DNA of 64,000 nt from Trichopus zeylanicus subsp. travancoricus (taxonomy: Eukaryota > Streptophyta > Magnoliopsida > Dioscoreales > Dioscoreaceae). The stretch is from contig RXID01014308.1 of assembly GCA_005019695.1 (NCBI GenBank), positions 176,814 through 240,813 on the forward strand. The letters are read 5' to 3'. The translations under genes were made by a program, and so were the position numbers. Below, in pieces: positions 37,531 to 50,517 of this stretch. Below the pieces are notes generated by a model. The model saw nothing but the letters and a program-made list of their open reading frames with translations. It had not been told where the DNA came from and did not search any database. The first letter of the stretch is position 1; the number at the start of each line of letters is the position of its first letter.

Positions 37531-40099
37531 AGTGACGGTAGTAGAAGTAGTAGCGGTAGTAGCAATAGTAGCAAAAGTTCTAGTAGTAGTAGATGTAGTA
37601 GTTGTTGTTGTTGTTGTTGTTATTTTTTTTATTGTAGGTGGTAGTAGTAGTAGTAGTAGCAATAGTTTCAGAAGTAGTAGTTGTTGTAGTAGTAGCAATA
37701 GTAGCAGTAGTAGCAGTATTAGTGACAGCAGAATTTGTAGTAGTATGTGTTGCAGCTGTAGCAGTAGCAGTGGCAGTAGTTGTATTAGAAGAAGTAGTAG
37801 TTGTTGTTGTTGTAGTAAAAATAACGGTCGTAGTTGTAGTATTAGTAGTAATAGTAGTAACAGCAGTAGTAGTATTAGTGATAGCAGCAGAAGCAGCAGC
37901 AGCAGCAGTAGTGGAAGTATTAGCAGTAGTAGCAGAAGTAGTAGTAATAGTAATCGTCGTAGTAGTAGAAGTTATGGTAGTAGTTGTTGTTGTAGTACTA
38001 GTCATACTAGCCGTAGTAGTAGTATAAGTTGTAGCAGTAGTAGTTATTGTAGGGATAGTAGTAGCAAAAGTAGTAATAGCAACAGTAGTAGTCGCAGTAT
38101 TAGTAGTACGAGTAGTTGTAGTGGTAATAGCAGGAGCAGTAGTAGTAGGAGTTGCAGTTGCAGTTGTAGTAGTAGTAGTAGTAATATAAGTAGTAGCAGT
38201 AACAGTAGGAGTATTATTGCTAAAAATAATAGTAGTTGCAGTTGTAATAGGAGTAGTAGTAATAGTAGCAGTAGGAGTAGAAGAAATAGTAGCAATAGTA
38301 ATAGTAGTAGAGCAGCAGCAGTAGTAGTAGTCGTAGCAGTAGTGGTTGTAGTAGTAGCAGTAGTAGTGGGAGTAGGAGCAGTAGAACTACTATTACAACT
38401 ACAACTACTGCTACTAGTGCTACTACTGCAACTAAACTCTTGCAACGAGTACTACTACTTCGACTATAACTGCTACTATATCACAACTACTGCAACTTTG
38501 ACTACAACTTCTACTACAACTACCACAATTACTTCTACTGTTACAACTACTCTACTACTACTACAACTACTGTTACTGCTACTATTATTATTACCCCTAC
38601 TTCTACTACCGCCACTACTACTACTACTACTACCTCTACTACTACTACTACAACAACTACTACTACTACAACAACAACTACTACTACTACTACAACAACA
38701 ACATCTACTACTTGTACTATTGCTATTACTACTACATCTACTACTACTACTACTATTACTACTACAACAACAATAAGTACTACTAGAACTACTATTATTG
38801 CTGCTACTACGACTACTACAACTAGTACAACTACTGCTACATCCATTATACCTACTACTAATGCTACTACTACTCCTGCTACTACTAATACCACTACTGC
38901 GACTATTACAACTACTATTATTACTAGTACTACTATTACTACTACTACTACTATAATTACAACTTTATTTGAAACACCTACTACTACAACTACTACTACT
39001 GTCCGTACTACTACTACTATTGCAACTACAACAATAACAACAACAACAACAGCTACTGTTGCTACTGCAGCAACTACAATAGCTACTACTAATACTGCAA
39101 CTACTACTACTGCTGTTGCTACAACTACTACAACTACTACTCCTACTGCTATTACTACAAATATTACTACTATAACCACTACTACTGCTACTACTACTCC
39201 TACGACTTTTCCGACTACTAATACTAGTCCCACGACTACGACGATACTACTATTACTACAACTACTGCTACTACGACTACAACTCCTACAACCACTCCTA
39301 CTACTGCTGCAACTACTATTCCTACTACTCCTACAACTAATACTGCGACTACTAGTACTCCAGCTACTGCTATTATCGCCACTACTCCTTCTCTAGTAAC
39401 TAATCCTACTACTAGTTCTACGACTACAACCACTACAATTGCAACTGCTACGACTATTTCTACTGCAACTTCTACTACCACTACAACAAAAACTACTACT
39501 ACAGCTGCTACTGCTGCTACTACTAGTAAAGATGCTTCCACAACTAATACTACCACTACTGCTGTAGATGCTACTATTACCACTACTGTTGCTGCTTCCA
39601 CTACTCCTACAACTCCTCCTACTACTACAGCTAAGATTACTACACCGGCTACTATTATTACTACCACAACTCCTACAGTAGCGACTACTCTTGTTGCAAC
39701 TCGTACGACTACTACTACCACTACTACTACTTCTGCTACTATTATTACTACCACTACTGCTTCTACTACTACTACTTTGACTACAACTACTATTACTACC
39801 ACAGTACTGCTATTTCTTCTACTACTACTGCTACTGCTACTACTGTTGCTACTACTCCAACTATCACTACCACTATAACAACTACTGCTGCTGTTGTTGA
39901 TGCTACTACTACTACCGCTACTTCTACTGCTACTATTGTTATCACTGCTACTACTACTGCTATGATTGCTACTACTCCTTCTACCACTTCTACTACTGCT
40001 ACTATTACTACTACTGCTGCTATTACCGCTCACACTACTACTACTGCTGCTATTGCTCCTACTACTGCTACGGCTACTACTACTACTACTACTATGACT

Positions 40100-40620
40100 T
40101 CTACTCCTACTGCTATTAGTACTACTACTATGACGACAACTACTGCCACTACTATTGCTGCTGCTGCTGCTGCTAGTAATCCTACTATTTTTGCTCCTAC
40201 TACTACTACTACTAATGTTGTTGCTGCTGCGGCTGCTATCACTCCTACTCCTGCAACAATTACTACTGCTACTACTATTTTCTTGCAAGAACTACTACGG
40301 ATACTACGACTGGTACTATCGCAAGTACCACTGCTACTACTACTGCTACTATTGCTACTATGCCTTCTACCACTAGTGCTACTACTACTACTGCTGCTAC
40401 TACTACTGCTGTTACTCATACTACTACTACTACTACTACTGCTACTCCTCCTCCTCCTCCTCCTCCTCCTACTACTACTACTACTTATACTCCTAATGCT
40501 ACTAGTACTACTACTACCATGAGAACTACTGCCACTACTACTGCTGCTGCTGGTGCTAGTACTCCTACTATTTTCGCCCCTGCTACTGCTACTACTAGTA
40601 CTACTTCTGCTACGACTGCT
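40100..40620 (+). repeat. 386-bp-spaced higher-order repeat
   Basis: The segment from actccta at 40103 recurs at 40489. Both copies share, in order, aactactgccactactac or a close variant, a GCT run, gctagta, and cctactattt followed by t/c-variable gctcct. Differences are mostly single substitutions plus small triplet changes. Confidence 0.75.
40447..40470 (+). repeat. Perfect (CCT)8, first of two
   Basis: Eight uninterrupted CCT triplets preceded by gctact. An identical (CCT)8 with the same gctact lead occurs at 40727-40750, 280 bases downstream. This suggests either a shared segment or repeated expansion of the same variant. Confidence 0.93.
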
Positions 40621-40726
40621 CCTACTACTACTATGATCACAACTACTACTACTACTTCTGCTACTACTTACTACTCCTCCTACTACTACGGCCATTGCTA
40701 CAGTTCCTACTACTGCTATGGCTACT

Positions 40727-40750
40727 CCTCCTCCTCCTCCTCCTCCTCCT
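40727..40750 (+). repeat. Perfect (CCT)8, second of two
   Basis: Eight uninterrupted CCT triplets preceded by gctact, matching the tract at 40447-40470. Confidence 0.93.
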
Positions 40751-41137
40751 ACTACTACTACTATTACTACTAGTGCTACGATTACCACGGCCGATATTGC
40801 TACTACTGCTATATGTACTGTAGCAACTACAGCTGCTGCTAGTACTGCTGTGGTTACTACTACTATGGCAACTACTGCTGCTACTACTACTACTACTAAT
40901 GCTACTACTAATATTGTTGTTCCTGCCGTTGATACTGCTACTACCATTGCTACTGCTACAACTACTACTGCAACTAATGCTATTGCAACTGCAACTACTG
41001 CCACTCCTACTATTGCAGCTGCAACTCCTTCTACAGCTACTGCCACTACAGCGACTGCAATAATTGTTACAGCTACGACTCCTATTGCTTCTAGTCCCAC
41101 CACTGCTATTGCTACCGCTAATGCTACTACTACTTCT

Positions 41138-41400
41138 ACAATATTTGCCACAACAACTACTGCTACTACTACTATTGCAACTACCACTATTGCTATTACT
41201 ACTACTGCTCCTACTACTGCTACTACTACTACTAATACTACAACAGCAACTAGAACTAAAGCTACCACTACAATATTTGCTACAACAACTACTGCTACTA
41301 CTACTATTGCAACTACCACTTGCTATTACTACTACTGCTACTACTACTACTAATACTACAATAGCAACTACTACTATTACTATTGCTACTACTACTGTTG
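41138..41400 (+). repeat. 132-bp tandem duplication
   Basis: acaatatttgc followed by acaacaactactgctactac starts at 41138 and 41270, 132 bases (44 triplets) apart. The copies remain similar through a downstream actaatactacaa segment, with small indels in the second copy (for example at about 41320). Confidence 0.88.
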
Positions 41401-42288
41401 CCACTACAACTACTACTAATGCTACAACTACTACTGCTATTGCAGCTACTACTACAACTACAACTACCATAGCTCCTACAACTATTATTATTGTTACTAC
41501 TACTACAATGACTACTACTACTACTACGACTACCACTGCTACTATTGCTGCTACACCTACTGCTTCTACGACTACTACTGCTACTACTGTTGCTGCTACT
41601 ACTACTGCAACAATTGCAACTACTACTAATATGACTTTTATTGTCGCAACTATTACTACTTCTACTACTACATCTACTACAACTAGATCTGCTATTGTTA
41701 TTAATACGACTAGTACTGCGACCACTAGTACTGCTATAGCAACTACCACTACTGCTCCTACAACTGCAACAACAATAACAACTACTACTACCACCACTAC
41801 TGCTACTACTATTACTGGTACTACTCCTACAACTACTACAACTACTACAACGGCTACTACCACTATTGGTACTACCACTGCTACTACTACTACTACTCCT
41901 ACTGCTACAAATACTAATACTGGTAGTACTACTACTTCTGCTTCTACTACTACTACTGGTACTACTATTGTAACAACTACAATAGCTCCTACTACTACTG
42001 CAACTACTACCACTCCTACAAGTTCTACAACTACTACAATAAGTACTACTGAGATTGCTTCTGCAATGACAACTACTACTTCTATGACTACGACTGCTAA
42101 TACTACTACTACTACTCCTACTGCTACTAATACTAATACTAGTACCACTACTACAATTTTTGCCACTACTACTATTACTACTACTTCTTTCGCCACAACA
42201 ACTGCTGCTACGGGTACTACTACTAGTACTACAATTACTACTGCTACCGCTACTTCTGCAATTACTTCTGGTACTACTTCTGAGACTA

Positions 42289-42329
<41 letters not shown>

Positions 42330-45201
42330 ACAACTACTATGACAACTACTACTACAACTGCAACTACTACTACGGCTGCTAGTAATAATAACACTACTAC
42401 AACTACAACAACTACTACTGCACTACTACTATTGCTACTATTACTACTACAACTACTTCCACTGCTTCTATTGGTACTAATCCTGCTACTACTACTTTTG
42501 CTTTTACATCTACTGCTACTACTGCTACTACTGCCGCAACTATAGCTACTAATACTACTATTTCCACTACCACTGCAACTATTACCACTACTATTACTAA
42601 TATTACTACTAATACTATTACTACTACTGTGGTACAACTACTCCTACTTTTACTACAACTACTTCAGCTACTACTTCTACTACTACTACTACCACCACCC
42701 CTGCTACTACTATTGCTATTGCTACTACTTATTCTGCTACAACTTGTGCCACTGCTAATCCTAGTACTACTAGCACTTCTGCTACTACTACAACTACTAT
42801 TACTACTACAACAACTACTACTATAACTGCTACTACTGCTACAACTACTTTTGTTACAACTACTATTGCCACTGGCTCGGCTACTACTGCTGCTACTACT
42901 ACTAGTCTACTTCCTCTTCTACTACTACTACTACTATGATTACTACTACTACAACTACAATAACAACTACTACTGCTGCTACTAATGCTAATAATACTAC
43001 TACAATTACTACTACTGCTACTACTACAATTACTACTCCTACTACTATTGCTATTGCTACTACCGCTAATACTGCTACAACAACTACTACTAACACTAGA
43101 ACTACTAAAACTCCTACTACTCCTTCAATAATACGACTACTACTAATACAACAACTCCTACAACTATGATTACTACGACTTACTGCATCTACTGCTATTA
43201 CTACTGCTATTACTACTGCTACTTGTCCTCCTAAATCTACTTCTGTGATTACAACTACCGCTATTGCCACTACTACCACGACTACAACAACAACAACTAC
43301 TACCACTATTACTACTCCAAATATGACAACTGCTACTACTACTACTATTACTATCATTACTACAACCACTACTACCACTACTATTACTACTATAACTATT
43401 ATTACTACTACTTGCTACTACTATTATGACCACTTTTGCAACTACTACTGCTATTGCTAGTAATGTTGCTACCACTAATGCTACTCCTACTACTGCTATT
43501 GCTACAACTACTACTTCTGCTTCTACGACTACAATAGCTGCTGCTACTGCAACAACAATAGTAACAACTACTACTAATACTACTACTATTACTACTACAA
43601 TTATGGCTACTACTAGAGCTGCTACTATTGCAACTGATGCTATTGCTACTACTACTACTGCCGCAACTGCTACTACTACAACTACAAGCACTACTACTGC
43701 TACAACTGTTGCTACTGCTTCAATTGCTATTGCTGCTACTACTACTACTTTTTCTATAGCTGATACTACTGCTACTAATACAACTGCTAATGCTACTACT
43801 ACTGATATTATTATCGCGAAAACTACTAATACAACTACTACTACAAGTAGCACTACTACTACTACTACTACTGCTCGTACTACTACTTCTACCACTCCTA
43901 CTACTAGTCCTCTTACGACTACTACTAGTATGACTTCTCCTACTACTAATACAACTACCACTTCTACTACTATTGCTACTACTACTACTACTACAACTAC
44001 TGCTACTACTCCAAGTACTATTACGACCGCTACTATTTATACTACTACTATTACAACTAATGCTACAACACCTACTACTTTGACAACAATTACTCCTTCT
44101 ACTACTTAAACTACGCCTAATACAACTGCTACTAGTACTACTGCGATTGCTACAACTTACTTCTATTACTGTTATTACCACTACTACTCCCCCGACAATG
44201 ACTACTACTATTACGACCACTACTGCTCCTGTTACTACTACTACTACTACTATTGCGACTACTACTATAATTGCTACTACCACTACTGCTCTTCCTACTG
44301 CAACAACTGCTACTGCTAGCACTATTATTACTACTACTACAACTACTAGTACTATTACTACACTTCTACACTACTACTACTGCTACTACACCTACTACTA
44401 CTACTACTACTACTACTATTACGACTGCTACTACTACTACTATGACTGCTACTACTACTACTAACACTACTACTGCTACTACTCCAACTACTATTTCAAC
44501 TGCTACTACCCCTAATACTCCTCCTATAACAACAACAACAATAACTACTACTACTACTCCTACTAATGCTTCAACCACTACAAATACTACTACATCCACC
44601 ACTAGTACTAATACAACTTACTACTACTGCTGCTCTTACTATCGGTACTACTCCCCGTACTACAACTGCTGCTGCTACTATTGTCGCTACTACTGCTACC
44701 GCTACTAGTATTCCCATTGCAACTACTACTACTACTCTTACGACTACAACTGCTACTACTACTATTACTATTAGTACTACTACTACTACTGATACAAATA
44801 TTCCTACTACTACTACCATTATTACTACAACTACCAATTACTAGTACAACTATTGCCACTTCTATAACAACTACGGTTACCACGACTGCTACTTCCAACA
44901 ATGTTGTTCCCACTACTGCTACTCCTGGTACTATACTACTACCACTACTACTACTGCCACTACTACTATAGCTGCTACTACTACTACTATTACTACTACT
45001 ATACTACTACTACTACTACTACTACGACTACCACTACTACTGCTACTACCACTACTACTACTACTATGGCTACTACTACTGCTACCGCTACTATAACTAT
45101 TACTACTACTGTCATTGATACGATTGCAACTAATACTTCAACTACTGCAACTGCTATTGCTACTACTGTCGCAAATGCAACTGCTATGCAGCTATTACTA
45201 G

Positions 45202-45583
45202 GACTAGTAGTAGTAGTAGTAGTAGGAGTAGTAGTAGTACTAGTAGTATCAATAGTAGTAGCAGTAGTAGTAGCAGTAGTAGGAGCAGCAGCAGTAGCAG
45301 TGGTAGTAGTAATAGTTCTAGTAGTAGCAATAGTTGTAGTAGTAGCAATAGTAGCAGTAGTGTTACAGTAGTCGCAGTAGTAGTAGTACCAGCAGTAGTA
45401 GCAATAGTAGTCATAGTAGTAGTAGTAGAAGCAGCAATAGTAGTAGTAGTACTACTAGTATTTGTTGTTGTTCTAGTCATAGCAGCCGCAATAGCAGTAG
45501 TACTAGTAGCAGTAGTAGTTGTTCTGATTATTGTAGTAGTAGTAGTCATTGTCGAAGTAGTACCATGAGTAGCAGTACTAGTA
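45202..45583 (-). repeat. About 380-bp AGT island 15
   Basis: An isolated AGT-type island inside a long ACT region (38389-50517). Its right edge, around agcagtactagtacaactgct, is a near-palindrome. Apart from being inverted, its composition matches other AGT blocks. Confidence 0.93.
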
Positions 45584-46320
45584 CAACTGCTATTCCTTCT
45601 ACTGTTGGTACTACTAGTACCACTACTACTACTGCTACTAGTATTTCTACTACCACTACAACTACTACTATTACTACTATTACTACTATTACTACTGTTA
45701 CTACTACTACTACTACTAATACTACTACCACAAATTCTCCTACTACTACTACTTCTGCAACTGCAACTATTGCGACTAGTATTATTATGGCTTCAGCTGC
45801 TACTGCGACTATTATTATTGCGACTACTAATGCTACTGCTACTACTTCTACTACTACTTCTAAAACTATTGCTGCTTCTACTACTACTTGAACTACTATT
45901 ACTACTTCTACGACAACTTCTACTACCACTAACACTGCTATTGCTACTAATACTAGTACTAGTACTACCACTATTACTACTACAACTACTACTATTACTA
46001 TTACTAGAACTACTATTCCAATGACTAATACAACTACTAATACTGCTACAACTATTACTACTACTAATACAACAAGTACTCTTGATACTACAACTATAAT
46101 TGCTACTACTACTACTACAACAACAACAACTACTACTACTACTTGTGGAACTTGTGCTACTGCTGCTACTGCTACTACTAATACAACTGCTGCTACTACC
46201 ACCACTTCTGCTACTTCTACTACAACTACAATAACTTCTACTACTGCTACTACTACTACTACTACCACCACCACCACTACAACGACTACTACTAATACAA
46301 TAACTACTACTACTACTGCT

Positions 46321-46353
46321 ACCACCACCACCACCACCACCACCACCACCACC
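46321..46353 (+). repeat. Perfect (ACC)11 microsatellite
   Basis: Eleven uninterrupted ACC triplets. ACC is ACT with one transition. Confidence 0.93.
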
Positions 46354-47827
46354 ACTACTACTATTACTACTGGTACTCCTACTCCTATTACTAAACCAAC
46401 GACTAACTCTTTCTACTACTACTATTACTTCTATAACTTCTACTACTACTACCCCTACAACTATTACTACCACAACTCCTCTTATAGTTACTATTTCTAC
46501 TACTACAACAACTACAGTGACAATAACTACAGCTACTACTACTATTACTACTATAGTGAAGACTGCAACCACTACTGCTATTACTACTGCTACTTCTGCT
46601 GCTACTGCTGCTCTTGCAACTACTGCTGCTACTGCTGCTCTTGCAACTACTACTACTACTACTATTACTACTACTATAACGACCACTACTACAACTCCTA
46701 TGAGTATTACAACTACTACTGCGACAAGAACAACAACTTCTTGTGCTACTACTGCTAGTATAACTACTACAACTGCTGATACTAGTACAATAACAACAAC
46801 AACAACTACTACTCAAGCTAGTACTACTACTACTACTACTTTTACTACTATTATTGAAGCTAGCACTACTACTACTACTTTTACTACTATTACTAATACC
46901 TGTACTACTATTGCTACTACTACCACTAGTACTACTACTACTGCGACGATGACAACTACTACTACAACTACTATTACAACAATAACAACAACAACTACTA
47001 CTAATACTACTACTGTAGCTACTACAAGTACTACTACTACAATAACTATTACAATAGCTACTACAAGTACTACTATTACTACTACAACTACCTCTACTCC
47101 TACAACTACTATTATTACTACTACGGCTACTATTACTGCTACTACTTTTGTTACTTCTACTGCAATTTTGCCTACTACTCCTACTACTACTACTATTACT
47201 ACTACTACTTCTGCTGCTATTGCTGCTGCCGCGACTACTACTATTACTGTTATTTCTATTCCTACTGCTACTACCACTACTTCTTTAGCTACTCCTACTG
47301 CTCCTCCTACTGCTACTACCAACACTCTTACTATTGCAACTACTGCTACTACTTATACTACTACTACTACCATTACAATTGCTACTACTACATCTAATAC
47401 TACACCTACTCGTATTACTACTACTACTACTACTACTATAATTTCTACAACTACCGCTACCACTATTATTACTACTACAACAACTACTACTACAACATCT
47501 ACTGCTACTACTACAATTACTTCTGCTGCTATAGCTACTGTTGCTTCTACTATTAGTACTACGACTACCGCTACTCCTTCTACTAATACTACTATGACTA
47601 CCACTCCTACTACTGCTGCTAATACCATAACACGACTACTACAAACTACTACTACTTGAATTACTACTACTCCTACAACTACAACTATTACTACTTCTAA
47701 TACTACTACTACCACTACTAATACTCCTACTTCTAGTACGACTATTACTACTACTGGATCAACTGCCACTCGTATTACTACCATTACTTCTACTAATACT
47801 ACTATTAATCAAAAAACTGCTACTACT

Positions 47828-47847
47828 NNNNNNNNNNNNNNNNNNNN
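47828..47847. other. 20-N gap in the sequence
   Basis: Exactly twenty N bases between ACT-type sequence on both sides. The true length is unknown; a fixed run of 20 N is probably a placeholder. The perfect microsatellite begins only 36 bases to the right, so the gap probably marks a place where reads could not be joined through pure repeat. Confidence 0.98.
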
Positions 47848-47883
47848 TACTACTACTACGACTACTACACTACGACGACTACG

Positions 47884-48042
<159 letters not shown>

Positions 48043-49227
48043 ACAACTACTACAACTATACTCTTACTACTACTATGAGTACTACTACTTCTACTGCAAC
48101 TACTAGCACTATAATTGTAACTACTACTGCTGCTACTGCTAATACAACTATTACTATTGCTATATACCACTAGTATCGCTACTACTATTGCTATTACTAC
48201 TCCAGCTACTATAGCTACTAATGCTGCTACTACTACAACTGCTACTGCCACTGCTACTACTACTACTACTACTACTACTGCCACAACAACTACTTCAACC
48301 ACTTCCACTACTACTCTACTATATCTAGTACTACAACAACAACTACTGCTGCTACTAATACCACTAGTAGTATTAAAGCTACTACAATTATGGCTACTGG
48401 TACTACTATGGCTTCTACCACTGTTACTACTACTTCCGCTACTACTACTACTGCTGCTTCTAAAACTACTACTACTACTTCAACTACTACTACTTCTACT
48501 CATATTGCTGCTGTTGGTGCTACTACTGCAACTAGTACTACAAGTACTACTGCTACTGCTGCTGCTACTCCCGCAACTACTACTAATACTATTGCAACTA
48601 CTGCTACTGCTTCTACTACTACTACTAATCTAACTACAACAACTACTACTAATACTGCAACTATTCCTGCTACTTATGCTAATAGTACTGCTACTACTAC
48701 CACCAGTATTACTACTACTACTGCTACTGCTATAGCAACTACAACTACAACGCCACAATTGCTACTTCTGCTACTACTACTACTATAATTATTACTACCA
48801 CTACTGTTGTTGCTGCTGCTACTATTATTGTTAGCACTACTGCTACTGCTACTCCAAGTACATCTGTAGCAACGACTATTATTTCTATAGCTACTTCTAC
48901 TACTGCTACAACTACATCTACAACAACTACTGCTGTAGCGACTATTACTGCTACTACTTCTGCTACTACAATACTAAAAGTTATGCTGTTGTTGCTGCTA
49001 CAACTAATGCTACTACTTATTCTACTACTTTTGCTAATGCTCTTACGACTGCTACAATTGTGGTTGCTCTTGCGACTACTCCAACAACTACTACTACAAC
49101 GACGACTACTAGTATTACTTTGAGCATTACTACTACTACTTTTGCGACAACAACAACAACTTCTTCTACTACTTCCACTTGTGCTACTGCTAATGCTACT
49201 ATTGCTACAACAATTACTACTACTACT

Positions 49228-49260
49228 ACCACCACCACCACCACCACCACCACCACCACC
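49228..49260 (+). repeat. Perfect (ACC)11 microsatellite, second
   Basis: Eleven uninterrupted ACC triplets, the same unit count as the tract at 46321-46353, 2.9 kb away in the same block. Confidence 0.93.
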
Positions 49261-49798
49261 ACTACTACTACTACTTCTACTTCTACTATTACTACTACAA
49301 CTACAACTACTACTATTACTACTACTATAATTACTACTCCAACAACTACTATTACTACAAGTACTACTATTATTAGTACTACTATTAACTGAACAACTAG
49401 TACTACTACTACTACTTCTAGAACTACTACTCCTCCTACTACTACTACTAGAACTACTACTACTCCTACTACTACTACTACTTCTATTTCTGCTACTATT
49501 TCTGCTACTTCTAATCCTACTTCTTCTACTACTCCAATTACAACTATTACTACTACTACTACTACAAAAACAACTTTTGCTGTTGCTACTACAACTATTG
49601 CCACTTCTATTACTACTGCCACTACTAAAACTTCTACTGCTACTCGTACTATTATTATAACCACTAGTACTACTACTACTACCACAACTATTACTAATAC
49701 TGTTACTATTACTACTACTACTACTACTTCAACTACTACTACTGCTACAATAACAATAGCAACTACTTCTACTACTACTCCTACTCCTATTACTACTC

Positions 49799-49836
<38 letters not shown>

Positions 49837-50261
49837 GCAACTACTACTACAGTTGCTAGTACTACTACCACTACTACTATTACTACTACTTCTACTACTG
49901 CTGCTACTAATACTACTTGTACTACTACAACAACTACCACTGCTACTTCTACTACTTCCACTACTAGTACTACTGCTTCAACTACCACCACTACTACTAC
50001 TACTACTATTACTACTACTAATACTACAATTACTCTGACGACTACTACTACTACTACATCCACTACTACTATTGCTACTATTACTAATACTACTACTATT
50101 GTTGTTGCTGCTACAACTAATATAATAACAACTACTACTTTTGCTACTACTATTATTATTACTATAGCTACTACATCTATGATGACTGCTACTTTCACTA
50201 CTGCTACTATAATGACTACTACTACTGCTACTATAGCTACTACTACTACTACTACTACTAA

Positions 50262-50292
<31 letters not shown>

Positions 50293-50517
50293 ACAACTAT
50301 TACGGCAGCTACTACTGCTACGACGACTAATACTATAGTTGCTACTATTACTACTTTTGTTGCTACTGCAAGTACAACAACTACTATTGCTACAATTGCT
50401 ACCACAGCTACTGTAGCTACTACTCCTGCTACTACCACTACCACTACTACTACTACTACTACTGCTGTTGCTACTATTTGTACTTCCATTACTGCTACTA
50501 CCGCATCTGCTACTACT

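Larger units (their letters stand above)
30556..38388 (-). repeat. AGT block 13, right flank of the chloroplast insertion
   Basis: 7.8 kb of AGT-type array, entered directly from the ycf2 fragment near 30555. It contains a three-copy repeat at 37344-37530, a (GGT)14 run at 35836-35877 and a small GAA/GCA-rich patch at about 35705-35738. The open frames read Val or Ser repeats on + and Thr or Leu repeats on minus. No gene is supported. Confidence 0.95.
38389..45201 (+). repeat. ACT-strand satellite block 14
   Basis: 6.8 kb of degenerate (ACT)n array with duplicated segments near 40100-40600 and 41138-41400, two (CCT)8 runs and a (GCT)8 run at 42306-42329. No gene, RNA gene or transposon is visible. 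Confidence 0.95.

Noticed and set aside
1265..46650. Long-range duplication linking the ctcttgcaac repeats near 1.27 kb and 46.6 kb
   Set aside because: The shared part is short and made of common triplet variants, so chance or convergent expansion is as likely.
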